Below are positions 1-9,536 of a stretch of 64,000 bases of DNA, one piece after another. The translations under genes were made by a program, and so were the position numbers. The DNA is from Pacificimonas pallii (GTDB lineage: Bacteria; Pseudomonadota; Alphaproteobacteria; Sphingomonadales; Sphingomonadaceae): positions 806,001-870,000 of the forward strand of contig NZ_JAGSPA010000001.1 in assembly GCF_019204005.1 (NCBI RefSeq), read 5' to 3'. Numbering within the stretch: position 1 is the first letter of the stretch; each line of letters starts with the position of its first letter. Under the pieces are notes generated by a model. The model ran no database searches. It was not told where the DNA came from and worked only from the letters and a program-made list of their open reading frames with translations.

Positions 1-2
1 TG

Positions 3-512
3 TCTCTGGTTGGCCGGTCCGATCTCTCGCTCGCCGCGCAGGTCGATGCCGATGGCGCGACCTGGCTCGATCGTCTGCAATTGGCGAAGGGCGGCGCGCC
101 CTTGAGCGGGAACGGGTTCGGCTCGGAGGTGCACGATGCACTCGGACGGCGGGCCGAACATCTCGTCACCGAGGGCCTGGCGACGCGGCAAGGTCCGCGC
201 GTCAAGTTTGCCCGCGACCTGTTGGCGACACTCCGCAAACGCGAACTGGATACCGCCGCGACGAAGCTTACCGCAGAGACTGGTCTTCCGCGCAGAATCA
301 CGAGCGAGGGTGAGGCTGTCATCGGCACCTATCGCCAGCGCCTCGATCTCGCCTCGGGCCGCTTCGCCATGATCGACGACGGGATGGGCTTCGAACTCGT
401 GCCCTGGAAACCCCAACTCGAAAAGCATCTCGGCCAGACCGTCACCGGAACCATGACACCGGGCGGCGGCGTAGATTGGACTCTCGGCCGCAGGCGCAGT
501 CTCGGAATCTGA
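3..512 (+). CDS. Relaxase/mobilization nuclease, DUF3363 type, C-terminal part (5' truncated by window)
   Basis: The frame is open from the first bases, so this is the last 169 residues of a larger protein and the TTG at 81 is internal. The C-terminus is basic and ends in a tryptophan-leucine-glycine-arginine stretch (WTLGRRRSLGI), as in DUF3363-containing relaxases that precede traG in Trb-type conjugative elements. Relaxases of this kind nick oriT and stay attached to the transferred strand. The catalytic tyrosine and histidine motifs lie outside the window, so the assignment rests on the tail and on the traG gene 25 bases downstream. Confidence 0.75.
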   Translation, partial: SLVGRSDLSLAAQVDADGATWLDRLQLAKGGAPLSGNGFGSEVHDALGRRAEHLVTEGLATRQGPRVKFARDLLATLRKRELDTAATKLTAETGLPRRITSEGEAVIGTYRQRLDLASGRFAMIDDGMGFELVPWKPQLEKHLGQTVTGTMTPGGGVDWTLGRRRSLGI

Positions 513-537
513 AACAAAAAAAGATGAGCAAGACACC

Positions 538-2544
538 ATGACGCAAGACCCCCGCCAGTCACCCGCCACCGCGATCCTCTGGGGCCAGATCATTATCGTG
601 TCCGCCGTCGTGCTTCTCTTCGTCTGGGCGGCCACGCAGTGGACCGCCTGGCGACTCGGATTCCAGCCACAACTTGGCGCACCCATGACCGAACTCTTCG
701 ACTGGCCGATCTATCCGCCCTGGGATTTCTTCGTCTGGTGGTATTTCTACGACGCCTACGCGCCCCGCGTATTCGTCGAGGGCGCCATCATCGCCGGTTC
801 CGGCGGGATCGCCGCGATCGGTGTCGCGATCTTCCTCTCGGTCTTGCGCGCCCGCGAGGCACGCGACGTCACCACTTACGGCTCGGCGAGATGGGCAGAT
901 CGCGACGACGTCACGGCCAGCGGATTGCTGTCACCTGACGGTGTCGTGCTCGGCCGCTTCGATGAGCGTTACCTCCGTCACGACGGTCCGGAACATGTGC
1001 TCTGCTTCGCGCCGACGCGATCCGGCAAAGGCGTCGGTCTGGTTGTGCCCTCGCTCCTGACCTGGCCGGGATCCGCCATCGTGCATGATATCAAGGGCGA
1101 GAACTGGCAGCTCACCGCCGGATGGCGGTCGCGTTACTCGCGCGTGTTGCTGTTCGATCCAACCGATCCGAACTCGTCCCGCTACAATCCGCTGCTGGAA
1201 GTCAGGCGCGGCGACGGCGAGGTGCGTGACGTCCAGAACGTCGCCGATATCCTCGTCGACCCCGAAGGTTTGCTTGAACGGCGGAATCACTGGGAGAAGA
1301 CCAGCCATGCGCTGCTCGTCGGCGCGATCCTGCACGTGCTCTATGCGGAAGCCGACAAGACGCTCGCCGGCGTCGCCGCCTTTCTGTCCGATCCACGCCG
1401 ACCGATCGCCGCGACCCTGACCGCCATGATGCGCACGCCACATCTGGGCGACCGGCCCCATCCTGTCGTCGCGCAGGCCGCGCGCGAACTCTTGAACAAA
1501 TCCGAGAACGAACGCTCCGGCGTGCTATCGACCGCGATGAGTTTCCTCGGCCTCTATCGCGATCCTGTCGTCGCGAAAGTCACCAGCCGGTGCGATTGGC
1601 GCATCCGTGACTTGGTCGAACGCGCGCGGCCGACGACGCTCTACCTCGTCATCCCTCCCTCCGACATCTCGCGAACCAAACCTCTCGTCAGGCTGCTGCT
1701 CAATCAGATCGGCCGCAGACTGACAGAAGAATTGAACAGGCAAGGAAGACGGCACCGGCTGCTGCTGATGCTTGACGAGTTCCCGGCACTCGGAAGGTTG
1801 GATTTTTTCGAGAGCCAGCTCGCTTTCATGGCAGGCTACGGCCTTAAGGCGTTCCTGATTGCCCAGTCTCTGAACCAGATTGAGAAAGCCTACGGTCAGA
1901 ACAACGCCATCCTCGACAACTGCCACGTCCGTGTCGCCTTCGCCACCAATGACGAGCGCACCGCAAAACGTGTTTCGGACGCACTCGGCACCGCCACCGA
2001 GATGCGGGCCATGAAGAACTATGCCGGCCACCGTCTCTCGCCCTGGCTTGGTCACCTGATGGTCTCGCGGCAGGAGACGGCCCGTCCGCTGCTCACGCCC
2101 GGCGAGATCATGCAGCTCCCGGCGGATGACGAGGTCGTGCTCATCTCCGGCGTACCGCCGATCCGGGCGAAGAAGGCGCGGTACTATTCGGACCCACAGT
2201 TCAAGCAACGGATCGTGGCGCCACCCAAGCCGAAATCCTCGAATGGAGAGGCAGGGATCGATTCCGACACAGACGATTGGAGTGATCGTCCGCCGATCGC
2301 AGCCCCGACGCAAACTTTCAACAATTCAAACAGCGATGAGGACAGCGACGGAGGTGTGCGCCGCGAACCCGATTTGCCTGAGCACGAAGCGATCGCGCCA
2401 GAAACAACGCAGGCGCGCGAAGAATTCGCCGCACTCGACGAGGATCCGGATGACGAGGCGCAGCGGGTCAAGGAACTGCAGAGCCGTTTTCGCGGCGTCG
2501 CGCGTCAGGCCGCGCTTGATCCCGATGACGGGATCGAGCTTTAG
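538..2544 (+). CDS. traG: TraG/VirD4-family type IV coupling protein
   Basis: This inner-membrane ATPase would bring the relaxase-DNA complex to the mating pore. The 668-residue protein has two N-terminal membrane segments (about 14-33 and 80-101), a Walker A motif (APTRSGKGVG, about 158-167), a Walker B motif (LLLMLDEF, about 408-414) and the conserved AQSLNQI segment after it. The C-terminal 110 residues are acidic and look disordered, as in many family members. It lies between the relaxase and an RHH regulator, the usual order in Tn4371-like and related elements. The ATG at 538 follows the relaxase stop closely. Confidence 0.95.
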   Translation: MTQDPRQSPATAILWGQIIIVSAVVLLFVWAATQWTAWRLGFQPQLGAPMTELFDWPIYPPWDFFVWWYFYDAYAPRVFVEGAIIAGSGGIAAIGVAIFLSVLRAREARDVTTYGSARWADRDDVTASGLLSPDGVVLGRFDERYLRHDGPEHVLCFAPTRSGKGVGLVVPSLLTWPGSAIVHDIKGENWQLTAGWRSRYSRVLLFDPTDPNSSRYNPLLEVRRGDGEVRDVQNVADILVDPEGLLERRNHWEKTSHALLVGAILHVLYAEADKTLAGVAAFLSDPRRPIAATLTAMMRTPHLGDRPHPVVAQAARELLNKSENERSGVLSTAMSFLGLYRDPVVAKVTSRCDWRIRDLVERARPTTLYLVIPPSDISRTKPLVRLLLNQIGRRLTEELNRQGRRHRLLLMLDEFPALGRLDFFESQLAFMAGYGLKAFLIAQSLNQIEKAYGQNNAILDNCHVRVAFATNDERTAKRVSDALGTATEMRAMKNYAGHRLSPWLGHLMVSRQETARPLLTPGEIMQLPADDEVVLISGVPPIRAKKARYYSDPQFKQRIVAPPKPKSSNGEAGIDSDTDDWSDRPPIAAPTQTFNNSNSDEDSDGGVRREPDLPEHEAIAPETTQAREEFAALDEDPDDEAQRVKELQSRFRGVARQAALDPDDGIEL

Positions 2545-2555
2545 GAGGGACCGGA

Positions 2556-2960
2556 ATGAAGAAGGATAGATTGAACGTTTATTTCGATCCGGCGCTTTCG
2601 CCGGAGCTGGATGCTCTTGCCGCACGTCGCAGAGTCTCCAAATCGGCTGTCGTCGAGGCGGCGCTGGCCTCCTACCTCTCGCCCGATGCCGTTGAGCAGA
2701 ACGAGGCCGCAATCGTGCGTCGGCTGGACCGGATGACCCGTGCCATCGAACGGCTCGAGCGTGATGTGTCCGTCGGCAATGAGGCACTCGCACTCTTCGT
2801 CAAGTTCTGGCTGTCCACCACCTCACCGCTGCCGGACACCATGCGTGATGCCGCCCATGCCAAGGGGCGCGAACGCTACGAGGGATTCGTCGAGACACTC
2901 GGCCGGCGGCTGGCGAAGGGGAACACGCTGACGAAAGAGGTGTCGGAGGATATCGAGTGA
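2556..2960 (+). CDS. Ribbon-helix-helix (CopG-like) regulator of the transfer region
   Basis: The 134-residue protein starts with a typical RHH pattern: a short beta-strand (RLNVYFD), then two helices with SKSAVVEAAL. A long helical region follows that may oligomerise. An AGGAGGGAC-like ribosome site precedes the ATG. CopG-type genes between traG and trbB are common in Trb elements and are annotated as transfer regulators. A 7-base inverted repeat 42 bases downstream of the stop, in front of trbB, could be its operator. DNA binding is inferred from the fold, not demonstrated. Confidence 0.8.
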   Translation: MKKDRLNVYFDPALSPELDALAARRRVSKSAVVEAALASYLSPDAVEQNEAAIVRRLDRMTRAIERLERDVSVGNEALALFVKFWLSTTSPLPDTMRDAAHAKGRERYEGFVETLGRRLAKGNTLTKEVSEDIE

Positions 2961-3001
2961 TTCGACCGATCCCCGTAGTGTCTCAACTAAGCGAGCTACC
3001 T

Positions 3002-3017
3002 TCGACAGCTCTGTCGA
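3002..3017. promoter_or_regulatory. Inverted repeat upstream of trbB, candidate operator
   Basis: TCGACAG-CT-CTGTCGA has two 7-base arms with a 2-base spacer. It lies in the 180-base gap between the RHH gene and trbB, the only sizeable gap inside the transfer operon. The position suits control of the trb genes by the adjacent RHH protein. No clear -35/-10 pair is visible beside it. Confidence 0.35.
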
Positions 3018-3140
3018 CTTGACCGATCTTCTCATTCACCTGCCTTTGCCCGCCACAGCCCTACTACGCCCTCAACACTGTTGCCGCTGACCGAATAACG
3101 GTCTTCTTGATGCGCCTCGTAACCAATTGCGGGGCCGCGA

Positions 3141-4124
3141 ATGACCGTCCAACCTTTCCAGACAGAAGCGATCCAGCGCGGCTCCCGCATGCTCCGTACG
3201 GCGCTCGGGCCACACGTCGCCACATGGCTTGAGGATCCCACCGTCGTCGAAGTCATGCTCAACCCGGACGGTCGACTCTGGGTGGATCGTCTCAGCGAAG
3301 GATTGTCGGACACGGGCGAGCGGCTTTCCGCCGCCGATGGTGAGCGGATCGTCCGGCTGGTCGCGCATCATGTCGGAGCCGAGGTTCATGCCGGAGCGCC
3401 GCGTGTCTCGGCGGAACTGCCCGGGACGGGAGAGCGGTTCGAGGGGTTGTTACCGCCTGTCGTTGCTGCACCAACCTTCGCGATCCGCAAACCCGCTGTC
3501 GCCGTCTTCACCCTCGACGACTATGTCAGCGCGAACACCATGGATGCGGACGCCGCCGAAGCGTTGCGCGAAGCAATCGCCATGCGCGCCAACATTCTCG
3601 TCGCTGGCGGCACATCGACCGGCAAGACCACGCTGACCAATGCGCTGCTCGCCGAAGTCGCCAAGAGTTCAGACCGCGTGGTGTTGATCGAGGACACCCA
3701 CGAGCTTCAATGCCTGACGCCAAACCTCGTGGCACTGCGTACCAAGGACGGGGTCGCGACGCTGTCCGACCTCGTCCGCTCATCGCTGCGCCTGCGCCCA
3801 GACCGAATCCCCATCGGCGAGGTACGCGGCCCAGAAGCGCTCGATCTCCTGAAAGCCTGGGGCACCGGCCATCCCGGCGGTATCGGCACGATCCACGCCG
3901 GTACAGCGATCGGTGCCCTGCGCCGCCTCGAACAGCTGATCCAGGAAGCCGTCGTCACGGTGCCGCGCGCTCTCGTCGCCGAGACGATCGACATCATCGC
4001 CGTGCTCGCAGGCCGCGGACCCGACCGCCGGCTCGCGGAACTCGCGCGCGTCACCAGCCTTGACGCCACGGGCGACTACGCCCTCGAACCTGTTCTCAGC
4101 CAACCCAAAGGAGACCTATCGTGA
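3141..4124 (+). CDS. trbB: TrbB, VirB11-like secretion ATPase
   Basis: TrbB is the hexameric cytoplasmic ATPase that powers pilus assembly and substrate passage. The 327-residue sequence has a Walker A motif (GGTSTGKTT, about 156-164), the Asp box (IEDTHELQ, about 183-190) and the His-containing [12 protein letters not shown] motif near 250, all diagnostic of VirB11/TrbB proteins. Length matches the family. It opens the trb operon, and its stop overlaps the trbC start by four bases, which indicates translational coupling. Confidence 0.96.
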   Translation: MTVQPFQTEAIQRGSRMLRTALGPHVATWLEDPTVVEVMLNPDGRLWVDRLSEGLSDTGERLSAADGERIVRLVAHHVGAEVHAGAPRVSAELPGTGERFEGLLPPVVAAPTFAIRKPAVAVFTLDDYVSANTMDADAAEALREAIAMRANILVAGGTSTGKTTLTNALLAEVAKSSDRVVLIEDTHELQCLTPNLVALRTKDGVATLSDLVRSSLRLRPDRIPIGEVRGPEALDLLKAWGTGHPGGIGTIHAGTAIGALRRLEQLIQEAVVTVPRALVAETIDIIAVLAGRGPDRRLAELARVTSLDATGDYALEPVLSQPKGDLS

Positions 4125-4453
4125 TCCGTCCATTACCCATCCACCCGCGCTGGCCGCAGATCGCCGGCGCTCTCGCCCTCGGCCTCGTCATAGCTGCAGA
4201 TCCCGCCCATGCGGCCGGTTCCGGCATGCCTTGGGAAGCGCCGTTGCAATCCATCCTGGAATCGATTGAGGGGCCGGTCGCCAAGATCGTCGCCGTCATC
4301 ATCATTATCATCACCGGCCTGACGCTCGCCTTCGGCGACACGTCCGGCGGGTTCCGGCGGCTTGTGCAGATCGTCTTCGGTCTCTCCATCGCATTTGCCG
4401 CGTCGAGCTTCTTCCTCTCCTTCTTCTCCTTCGGCGGCGGGGCGCTGGTGTGA
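4121..4453 (+). CDS. trbC: TrbC, prepilin (VirB2-like)
   Basis: TrbC is the pilin precursor of the conjugative pilus. The 110-residue protein has a long signal-like N-terminus ending near an AHA-A site (about 25-30), followed by two hydrophobic helices with a short loop, the expected layout. The GTG start overlaps the trbB stop and is preceded by AAAGGAG. The trbD ATG overlaps this stop codon. In related systems the mature pilin is cyclised; that step cannot be judged from sequence. Confidence 0.92.
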   Translation: MIRPLPIHPRWPQIAGALALGLVIAADPAHAAGSGMPWEAPLQSILESIEGPVAKIVAVIIIIITGLTLAFGDTSGGFRRLVQIVFGLSIAFAASSFFLSFFSFGGGALV

Positions 4454-4722
4454 TGCGCGACGGCGACGACATTCCCGGTTTCTACGCGCCCGTCCATAGG
4501 GCGCTGAGCGAACCGATCCTGCTGGCCGGCGCACCACGCGCGGTCGCCATCGCCAACGGCACGCTTGCGGCCGCCATCGGATTGGGTCTGCGCTTGTGGA
4601 TCGTCGGCATCCTCTTCTGGTTGATCGGCCATCTCCTCGCGGTCTGGGCCGCGAAGCGGGACGCTCAGATCGTCGACGTCGCGCGGCGCCACCTGCGTTA
4701 CCCGACCTGGCTGGGGGTGTGA
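4453..4722 (+). CDS. trbD: TrbD, VirB3-like inner-membrane pore component
   Basis: The 89-residue protein has a hydrophobic central region (about 36-62) with a LRLWIVGILFW stretch and a basic C-terminal segment, as in the TrbD/VirB3 family. It is found between the pilin and the TrbE ATPase, its normal place. The ATG at 4453 overlaps the trbC TGA; a GTG one codon earlier is less likely. The protein is thought to work together with the VirB4-like ATPase at the inner membrane. Confidence 0.9.
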   Translation: MRDGDDIPGFYAPVHRALSEPILLAGAPRAVAIANGTLAAAIGLGLRLWIVGILFWLIGHLLAVWAAKRDAQIVDVARRHLRYPTWLGV

Positions 4723-4726
4723 GACG

Positions 4727-7180
4727 ATGATGCGGCTCGCCGAATATCGCTCCAAGACGGCCTTGCTCGCCGACTATCTGCCCTGGGCGGCACTGATAGA
4801 TGAGGGCGTCGTGCTCAACAAGGACGGCAGCCTGCAGCGCACGGCGCGGTTTCGCGGTCCCGACCTCGATTCTGCGACCCCGGCAGAGCTGGTTGCGACG
4901 GCCGGCCGACTCAACAATGCGCTGAGACGACTTGGTTCCGGCTGGGCGGTCTTTGTCGAGGCGCAGCGCGTCCCGGCGCGCGCCTATCCGTTGTCCCAGT
5001 TCCCCGATCCCGTCTCCGCCCTGGTGGATGCGGAGCGGCGTGCGCAGTTTGAGGAAGCCGATTCGCACTTCGAGAGCCAGTATTTTCTGACGCTCGTCTG
5101 GATGCCGCCCGCCGAAGAGGCGAGCCGCGCCGGACGGTGGCTTTATGAGGGTGCGGCCGAGACCGGCGTCGATCCGCGCGAACATGTCGCAAGCTTCGTT
5201 TCACGCACCGACCGCCTGCTCGACCTCTTCGACGGCTTCATGCCCGAAGCGGCCTGGCTCTCCGATGCCGAGACGCTCACCTACCTCCATTCGGCGATCT
5301 CAGCGCGTCGCCAGCGCGTACACGTACCCGAAACGCCGATGCATCTCGATGCGCTGCTCGCGGACACCGCGCTCATCGGCGGCCTCGCACCTCGGCTTGG
5401 CGACGCCTACATCAAGACGCTCTCCATCGTGGGTTTCCCGACCGCGACCTGGCCCGGACTGCTCGACGAATTGAACGGCCAGGCCTTCGAATACCGCTGG
5501 GCGACGCGCGCCATCTGCCTTGACAAGACCGACGCCACGAAGCTCTTCACGCGTATCCGCCGCCAATGGTTCGCCAAGAGGAAGTCCGTCGCGGCGATCC
5601 TCAAGGAGGTGATGACCAACGAGACCTCGACACTTCTGGATTCCGACGCCGCCAACAAGGCGGCCGATGCCGACGAAGCACTGCAGGAACTCGGGACCGA
5701 CATGGTGGGCGCCGCTTATGTCACCGCCACGATCACGGTCTGGGACGAGGACGAGCGCACCGCTGACGCGAAACTCAAGGCCGCGGAAAAGATCGTCCAG
5801 GGCCGCGATTTCACGGCTATCCCTGAGAGCCTCAACGCGATCGAGGCCTGGCTCGGCTCGCTGCCCGGTCACCTCTACGCCAATGTCCGCCAGCCGCCGA
5901 TCTCGACACTCAACCTCGCCCACATGGTCCCGATTTCAGCTGTCTGGGCCGGGCCGGCGCGCAACGATCATCTGGACGGCCCGCCGCTCTTCTATGCCGA
6001 GACCGAGGGCGCGACCCCGTTCCGCTTCTCCAACCACGTCGGTGACGTCGGTCACTCACTGATCGTCGGACCGACCGGATCGGGCAAGTCGGTCCTGCTT
6101 GCGCTGATGGCCCTCCAGTTCCGCCGATACGAAGTAGCACAGATCTTCGCCTTCGACTTCGGTGGCTCGATCCGCTGCGCCACTATTGCAATGGGCGGAG
6201 ACTGGGAGGATCTCGGTCTCGCCCTCTCCGAGGGCGAAGCCGCTGTCCAGCTCCAGCCTCTCGCGCGCATCGATGATGCGGCCGAACGCGCCTGGGCGCA
6301 GGATTGGTTGGCCGGACTGCTCGCCCGGGAGGGCGTTTCCATCGACCCGACCGCCCGCGACCATCTCTGGTCGACGCTGACCTCGCTCGCTTCCGCACCG
6401 GTCGAAGAGCGGACCCTGACCGGACTGTCTGCCTTGCTGCAATCGAATGAACTCAAACGCGCGCTCGCACCGTTCTGCCTCGGTGGTCCGTTCGGCCGTC
6501 TCCTCGACGCCGAACGAGAAGAACTCGGCACGGCCGATGTCCAGGCCTTCGAAACCGAGGGGCTGATCGGGTCTGCCGCAACGCCCGCCGTGCTCGCCTA
6601 TCTGTTCCATCGTATCGAGGGACGGCTCGACGGGCGGCCCAGCCTCATCATCGTCGATGAAGGCTGGCTAGCGCTCGATGATCAGACCTTCGGCGGCCAG
6701 CTCCGCGAATGGCTGAAAACGCTCCGCAAGAAGAATGCGAGCGTGATCTTCGCCACCCAGTCGCTCGCCGACATCGACGGATCGAACATCGCACCGGCGA
6801 TCGTCGAGAGCTGCCCGACGCGCATCTTCTTGCCTAACGAGCGCGCTTTCGAACCGCAGATCGCCGCCATCTATCGCCGCTTCGGGCTCAACGACCGCCA
6901 GATCGAGATCGTCGCCAGGGCGACATCCAAGCGCGACTACTACTGCCAGTCCCGGCGCGGCAACCGGCTCTTCGATCTGGGGCTCGGCGAGGTCGCGCTC
7001 GCCTTTACGGCCACTTCGTCGAAATTCGACCAGGCCGCCATAGCCGAGACGCTGGCCGAACACGGCCGCGCGGGTTTTGCCACCGCCTGGCTGAGACGCC
7101 GCGGTCTCGACTGGGCCGTCGAACTGCTCGGCGACACCATCACCCCGACAAGCCCCACCGAAACAAAGGAGAACACCTGA
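4727..7180 (+). CDS. trbE: TrbE, VirB4-like transport ATPase
   Basis: TrbE is the large ATPase of the mating pore, needed for pilus formation and transfer. The 817-residue protein matches family length. It has the N-terminal CagE/TrbE/VirB domain, a Walker A motif (GPTGSGKS, about 448-455) and a Walker B motif (LIIVDEGW, about 640-647) followed by the FATQSLADI segment. It starts four bases after trbD, with ATG codons at 4727 and 4730. The stop overlaps the trbJ start. Confidence 0.96.
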   Translation: MMRLAEYRSKTALLADYLPWAALIDEGVVLNKDGSLQRTARFRGPDLDSATPAELVATAGRLNNALRRLGSGWAVFVEAQRVPARAYPLSQFPDPVSALVDAERRAQFEEADSHFESQYFLTLVWMPPAEEASRAGRWLYEGAAETGVDPREHVASFVSRTDRLLDLFDGFMPEAAWLSDAETLTYLHSAISARRQRVHVPETPMHLDALLADTALIGGLAPRLGDAYIKTLSIVGFPTATWPGLLDELNGQAFEYRWATRAICLDKTDATKLFTRIRRQWFAKRKSVAAILKEVMTNETSTLLDSDAANKAADADEALQELGTDMVGAAYVTATITVWDEDERTADAKLKAAEKIVQGRDFTAIPESLNAIEAWLGSLPGHLYANVRQPPISTLNLAHMVPISAVWAGPARNDHLDGPPLFYAETEGATPFRFSNHVGDVGHSLIVGPTGSGKSVLLALMALQFRRYEVAQIFAFDFGGSIRCATIAMGGDWEDLGLALSEGEAAVQLQPLARIDDAAERAWAQDWLAGLLAREGVSIDPTARDHLWSTLTSLASAPVEERTLTGLSALLQSNELKRALAPFCLGGPFGRLLDAEREELGTADVQAFETEGLIGSAATPAVLAYLFHRIEGRLDGRPSLIIVDEGWLALDDQTFGGQLREWLKTLRKKNASVIFATQSLADIDGSNIAPAIVESCPTRIFLPNERAFEPQIAAIYRRFGLNDRQIEIVARATSKRDYYCQSRRGNRLFDLGLGEVALAFTATSSKFDQAAIAETLAEHGRAGFATAWLRRRGLDWAVELLGDTITPTSPTETKENT

Positions 7181-7950
7181 TGACACGGTTTCGAAAACGC
7201 TCGCTCCCCGCACAGCTCTTGGCTGCGACTTTGCTCGCCACGCCCATTGCCCTTGGCCCGATGATGGCCCAGCCCGCGCACGCCCTGTTCGGCCGGATCG
7301 TCTACGATCCGACCAACCACGCCCAGAACATCCTGCAGGCCGCCCGCGCCCTGGAGCAGATCAACAACCAGATCACCCAGCTCCAGAATCAGGCGCAGAT
7401 GCTGATGAATCAGGCGCGCAATCTCGCGAGCCTGCCATACTCGTCGCTCGCCGAATTACAGGCTTCGGTGCAACGCACACAGCAGCTCCTGAATGAGGCG
7501 CAGCGCGTCGCCCACGATGTCGCCGACATTGAGCGCGCCTTTACTGAGCAATATGGGACGGCCGCCGCGTCCGGAAATTTCGACGCGATGGTCGGCAATG
7601 CACGCGAGCGGTGGGAGAATTCTGTCGCCGGCTTCGAGGATGCGCTCCGCGTCCAGGCCGGCGTCGTTGGCAACATCGAGGGCGCCCGCTCGCAGATGCA
7701 GGCGCTCGTCGCCCGCAGCCAGGGCGCGACCGGCGCCCTGCAGGCGGCGCAGGCGGGCAACCAGTTGCTGGCGCTACAGTCGAGCCAGATCGCGGATCTC
7801 ACCGCCGCCATCGCCGCCTCAAACCGAGCCCAGGCTCTGGAGGCCGCGCGCGTTGCCTCAGCCGAAGCACAGGCGCGCGAGAACCTCAACCGCTTCCTCG
7901 ACTATGGCAGCGGCTACCGTCCGACGACCGTGCGCATGTTCAGCAACTGA
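7180..7950 (+). CDS. trbJ: TrbJ, VirB5-like periplasmic/pilus-associated protein
   Basis: The 256-residue protein has a signal peptide with a cleavage region near AQPAHA-L (about 28-34). Next come the conserved IVYDPTNHAQNILQAA segment and a long glutamine-rich helical region (QINNQITQLQNQAQ), the hallmark of TrbJ/VirB5 proteins. It acts at the pilus tip or in surface contact in related systems. Its ATG overlaps the trbE stop, and trbK follows directly. Confidence 0.93.
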   Translation: MTRFRKRSLPAQLLAATLLATPIALGPMMAQPAHALFGRIVYDPTNHAQNILQAARALEQINNQITQLQNQAQMLMNQARNLASLPYSSLAELQASVQRTQQLLNEAQRVAHDVADIERAFTEQYGTAAASGNFDAMVGNARERWENSVAGFEDALRVQAGVVGNIEGARSQMQALVARSQGATGALQAAQAGNQLLALQSSQIADLTAAIAASNRAQALEAARVASAEAQARENLNRFLDYGSGYRPTTVRMFSN

Positions 7951-7952
7951 CC

Positions 7953-8237
7953 ATGGTGACCGGTCCCGACCATATCCTGCGGCTCATCGCATTCAGCCTC
8001 GGTGGCCTCGCGGCGCTTGCCGCCACCTTCGAGTTCCGTGACGCCGTCGTCCCGGAGCAGATGCCTGTTTCGGTGTCTGATCCGGCCGACGATCCGCTGC
8101 GCGCCACGCTCCGGCGGTGCCGCACGCTCGCCATGGAGGAGGTCGAGACCGACACTGTCTGCCGCGAGGCCTGGGCCGAGAACCGCCGGCGCTTCTTCGC
8201 GCCCGGCGGTTCCAGGTCTGGCCGGGAGGAGGAATAG
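7953..8237 (+). CDS. trbK: TrbK-alt, putative entry-exclusion protein
   Basis: This 94-residue protein starts with one hydrophobic segment (about 8-25). It then shows the two spaced cysteines and the REAWAENRRRFF pattern seen in proteins annotated as TrbK-alt, found between trbJ and trbL. Entry-exclusion proteins prevent redundant transfer into a cell that already holds the element. I chose the ATG at 7953, two bases after the trbJ stop; the same frame stays open upstream inside trbJ but that part is a shadow. Function is by position and family only. Confidence 0.8.
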   Translation: MVTGPDHILRLIAFSLGGLAALAATFEFRDAVVPEQMPVSVSDPADDPLRATLRRCRTLAMEEVETDTVCREAWAENRRRFFAPGGSRSGREEE

Positions 8238-8240
8238 ACC

Positions 8241-9536
8241 ATGGGTGGCGTCGGCGTTATCGATCGATTCCTGGACGTCTTCACCCGCTATATCGATAGC
8301 GGCTTCGGATTGCTCGGCGGCGACGTCGCCTTCCTCGCGACCACACTCATCGCCATCGACGTCACGCTGGCCGCGCTCTTCTGGGCCTGGGGCGCGGATG
8401 ACGACATCATCGCGCGGCTCGTCAAGAAGACGCTCTTCGTCGGCATCTTCGCCTACATCATCGGCAACTGGAACCAGCTCGCCCGTATCGTCTTCGAGAG
8501 TTTTGCGGGGCTGGGGCTAGTCGCCTCCGGTGGATCGCTGAGTGCCGGTGAGCTTTTGCAGCCAGGTCGCATCGCCGAGGTCGGGCTCGAGGCCGGACGG
8601 CCGCTGCTTGAGTCCGTGGGCGACCTCATGGGCTTCGTCTCCTTCTTCGACAATTTCATCCAGATCACGATCTTGCTCTTCGCCTGGGTGATCGTGCTGC
8701 TCTCCTTCTTCATCCTCGCCATCCAGCTCTTCGTCACGCTGATCGAGTTCAAGCTGGCGACGCTTGCGGGTTTCATTCTCGTGCCCTTCGGGCTCTTCAA
8801 CAAGACCGCGTTCATGGCCGAACGCGTGCTCGGCCTCGTCATCTCGTCCGGTGTCAAGGTGTTGGTGCTCGCCGTCATCGTCGGCATCGGCTCGACCATC
8901 TTCGGCACCTTCACCGCGGGCTTTACCGGCGAGCCGACGATCGAGGACGCCATGGCCATCGTGCTCGCGGCGCTCTCGCTGCTCGCGCTCGGCATTTTCG
9001 GTCCGGGTATCGCCAACGGCATCGTCTCCGGCGGGCCTCAACTCGGTGCGGGCGCAGCAGTCGGCACAGGCCTCGCCGCCGGCGGCATGGTTGTCGGTGG
9101 TCTGGCGGGCGGCAAGATGGCCGCGTCCGCAGTCGGCGCAGGCGCACGCGGCGCCGCTTCGATCGCGGGCGGCGCGTCTACCGCCTACAAGATCGGACAT
9201 ACGACCGCAGGTGGCGGTGCGGCAGGCGTCGCCGGTGGAATGGCTAGTGTTGGCAAGGCCGGCATGAGCACCGCGGCAAGTCCACTCCGGCGCATGGGCC
9301 AGTCCATGAAGGACAGCTATCAGTCCGGATCGCGCGCGGCCTTTAGCGCGACCGGCGGCTCGGTCACTGGTGGCGCAGCGGCATCCACGCCTGCCAATGA
9401 CGGCCCACCCGTCTGGGCGCACAAACTCAAGCGTCAGCAATCCCTCCACCACGGCGTCGCCACGACCGCCCATGTGATCCGATCCGGAGACCATGGCGGC
9501 GGCGGGACGTCGGTCAGCCTATCGGAGAAACCATGA
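8241..9536 (+). CDS. trbL: TrbL, VirB6-like polytopic membrane protein
   Basis: The 431-residue protein has several hydrophobic membrane segments between about 25 and 260. A glycine/alanine-rich region (about 265-350) and a polar tail follow, as is typical of TrbL. VirB6/TrbL proteins form part of the inner-membrane channel. The start at 8241 is preceded by GGAGGAGG, a strong ribosome site, and the stop overlaps the trbF start by four bases. Confidence 0.94.
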   Translation: MGGVGVIDRFLDVFTRYIDSGFGLLGGDVAFLATTLIAIDVTLAALFWAWGADDDIIARLVKKTLFVGIFAYIIGNWNQLARIVFESFAGLGLVASGGSLSAGELLQPGRIAEVGLEAGRPLLESVGDLMGFVSFFDNFIQITILLFAWVIVLLSFFILAIQLFVTLIEFKLATLAGFILVPFGLFNKTAFMAERVLGLVISSGVKVLVLAVIVGIGSTIFGTFTAGFTGEPTIEDAMAIVLAALSLLALGIFGPGIANGIVSGGPQLGAGAAVGTGLAAGGMVVGGLAGGKMAASAVGAGARGAASIAGGASTAYKIGHTTAGGGAAGVAGGMASVGKAGMSTAASPLRRMGQSMKDSYQSGSRAAFSATGGSVTGGAAASTPANDGPPVWAHKLKRQQSLHHGVATTAHVIRSGDHGGGGTSVSLSEKP

